NCBI RefSeq assembly: GCF_001887355.1
Contig: NZ_MPIN01000001.1
Span: 1,075,603-1,139,602 of the forward strand
Origin: Cystobacter ferrugineus
GTDB lineage: Bacteria > Myxococcota > Myxococcia > Myxococcales > Myxococcaceae
Reading direction: 5' to 3'
Length of the DNA stretch: 64,000 bases
Position 1 is the stretch's first letter. Each line of letters starts with the position of its first letter. This document shows positions 62,647 through 64,000 of this stretch, one piece after another. The notes below the pieces were generated by a model that was not told where the DNA came from, searched no databases, and saw nothing but the letters and a program-made list of their open reading frames with translations. The translations under genes and the position numbers were made by a program.

Positions 62647-63579
62647 TCAAGGCAGGGCGGCTTCGTAGACCGGAGCCGGTGTCCCTGTCTCGGCGGGCTT
62701 CGCGCCCGCGGCCTTGCGGCGCATGTCCTCGGTGGTTTCGCTGTTGCCGTCCGGCCGCCAGCCCGGCGGAGAGATGATGTAGCCCCACACCTCACGCAGG
62801 CTCCGGGCACTCATCACGTCGCGCAGGAACGGGCCGAACTGGTGGAAGACGATCTTCAAGGGGTTGTTCGTCGTCAGCGGGTGCACCAGGCCGTAGCGGC
62901 AGGGCAGGTCATCGCGCTCGGGGATGTACGTGCCGAAGAGGCGATCGAAGAGCATGAGCACGCCCCCGTAGTTGGCATCCAGGTAGTCGAGGTTGGCCGC
63001 GTGGTGGACGCGATGCGACGACGGGGTGTTGAGGATGCCCTCGAGAAAGCCCAGCTTCGGAAACCAGTCCGCGTGGATCCAGAACTGGTAGCTCAGGTTC
63101 AGGGCGTAGCCGGCGAGGATGGTCTCGGGGGTGAAGCCGAGGATGGCCAGCGGCGTGAAGATGGCGTAGGCGCCGGTGATCTGCGACGTCCACGCGAGCC
63201 GGCCCGCGGCGACGAGGTTGAGCTCGTTGGTCGAGTGGTGCACCGCGTGTGACAGCCAGAACCACCGCACGCGATGACCCAGCCGGTGGTACCAGTAGTA
63301 GAGGAACTCGATGCCGAAGAAGAGCACCACCCAGGACACCACGCCATGGGCCGAGGCATCGAAGAGCCGGTGCTCGTAGAGCCACGCCGCGCCGGGGAAG
63401 ACGAGCGCGAGGGGAATGAGCCGGGTGAAGCTCCGTCCCACGATCACGGCGAGCGTCGCCAGGGCGGAGCGCCAGCCATAGTCACGTTTGAAGACAAACT
63501 TGTAGGCCAGCACTTCCAACAAGGTGGCGCCCAGGCTCAAGACGGCGAGGACGCGGGACACAGAACCGAGGTTGTTCAT
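62647..63579 (-). CDS. Sterol desaturase/fatty-acid hydroxylase-family membrane enzyme
   Basis: 310 residues with about five membrane helices and the complete three-part histidine motif: HRLGH, HAVHHS and HRVHHA (residues near 98-102, 111-116, 189-194). These bind a non-haem di-iron centre for C-H oxidation of sterols or lipids. Substrate unknown; myxobacteria make sterols, hopanoids and hydroxylated lipids. The C-terminus (about 285-310) is Pro/Ala-rich and disordered. It converges on the SNF2 gene. Confidence 0.92.
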   Translation of the reverse strand: MNNLGSVSRVLAVLSLGATLLEVLAYKFVFKRDYGWRSALATLAVIVGRSFTRLIPLALVFPGAAWLYEHRLFDASAHGVVSWVVLFFGIEFLYYWYHRLGHRVRWFWLSHAVHHSTNELNLVAAGRLAWTSQITGAYAIFTPLAILGFTPETILAGYALNLSYQFWIHADWFPKLGFLEGILNTPSSHRVHHAANLDYLDANYGGVLMLFDRLFGTYIPERDDLPCRYGLVHPLTTNNPLKIVFHQFGPFLRDVMSARSLREVWGYIISPPGWRPDGNSETTEDMRRKAAGAKPAETGTPAPVYEAALP

Positions 63580-63691
63580 GGGATGCCTGGGAGGGGGGCG
63601 GACGGCAGGTGTTTCATAGCACCGCCCCCCAGGCGTCTCCAGGGCCCTTGACGCACCTCGCCAAGGAGTGTCCAGGGCGAGGCACGGAGGC

Positions 63692-64000
63692 TCAGCAGCC
63701 GGTGTTGCCGCCGGGGTTCACGCCGAGCTTGCCGGTGAAGTTCAGGTAGTTGTTCACGCGGCTCTGCACCTGGGCGGGGTTGCGGCCATAGCACTCGAGG
63801 GCGCCGTTGATGCTCATGATGGTCTGGCCGAAGCCGAAGCCGTTGACGATGGAGTCATGCGCCGGCCGGGAGCCCGCGCCCGCCTGGGTCATCCAGAACC
63901 AGAGGCCGGTGCGCCAGGCGATGGTGGCATCGCGCGCGACCCGGTCGGGGTCGTTCTTGAGGTCCACGCCGAGCGCGTTGCCCGCGGCGCAGTAGTTGCC
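63692..64000 (-). CDS. GH19 chitinase, 3' end (gene continues beyond the window)
   Basis: About 102 C-terminal residues of a family 19 endochitinase. The open frame runs off the right edge, so the catalytic glutamates are not visible. GNYCAAGNALGVDLKNDPD, WRTGLWFWMT and SIVNGFGFGQTIMSINGALE correspond to the C-terminal third of GH19; a final NPGGNTGC closes it. With the GH18 gene it would give the cell two unrelated chitinase types. Confidence 0.88.
   Translation of the reverse strand, partial: GNYCAAGNALGVDLKNDPDRVARDATIAWRTGLWFWMTQAGAGSRPAHDSIVNGFGFGQTIMSINGALECYGRNPAQVQSRVNNYLNFTGKLGVNPGGNTGC

Overview
The window is chromosomal DNA of a very high-GC, Gram-negative predatory soil bacterium, most likely a myxobacterium of the Cystobacter/Archangium/Myxococcus type (Cystobacterineae). 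The evidence is the gene mix: Hanks-type kinase with a PEGA tail, CYP152 peroxygenase, many lipoproteins, secreted depolymerases for plant, fungal and bacterial polymers, a lipoprotein toxin next to a type VI-like immunity gene, an alpha-lytic-type protease with a ricin lectin, and a SWIM/SNF2 helicase. The species is not identified. No rRNA, tRNA or CRISPR array was seen.

Layout. 0-9.6 kb: OmpA-type lipoprotein, two GT39-like membrane glycosyltransferases, an eroded IS3 transposase, SRPBCC and YCII proteins, an SDR, a CYP152 peroxygenase and a cysteine-rich copper-storage protein. 9.7-14.3 kb: a small unknown protein, then a three-gene unit (TPR-like protein, lipoprotein with a spherulin-4 domain, Ser/Thr kinase). 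14.3-26.5 kb: secreted GH8, PL1 pectate lyase and GH6-FN3-CBM3 cellulase, mixed with an SDR/LysR pair, a broken sigma-54 activator, a P450 and an MFS exporter. The pectate lyase and cellulase share an AAACGTTT operator-like palindrome at similar distance from their starts. 26.5-28.3 kb: a toxin/immunity pair whose lipoprotein toxin carries a nonsense codon. 29.4-34.2 kb: urease operon ureD-ureAB-ureC-ureF-ureG, with fused gamma/beta subunit and no ureE. 34.3-39.1 kb: an RND/MMPL transporter with an MlaC-like partner, and metK.

39.2-49.2 kb is the most notable region: ten same-strand, mostly overlapping genes coding for a MotA-like protein, a MotB-like protein with the channel aspartate, a protein joining a FliF-like periplasmic domain, a membrane helix and a FliG-C-like domain, plus outer-membrane barrels, lipoproteins, a helical-repeat protein and a TonB-like protein. 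No flagellar filament, hook, rod or export gene is present. It reads as a stator-rotor machine for the envelope of an organism without flagella; this is inference from sequence.

49.3-64 kb: YchJ, undecaprenyl-diphosphatase, Nudix hydrolase, a lone receiver, a lytic serine protease, a GH18 chitinase and a GH30 glucanase that share an almost identical C-terminal module, a SWIM-SNF2 ATPase, a sterol-desaturase-family enzyme, and the 3' end of a GH19 chitinase. The GH18, GH30, protease and GH19 genes fit attack on fungal and bacterial walls.
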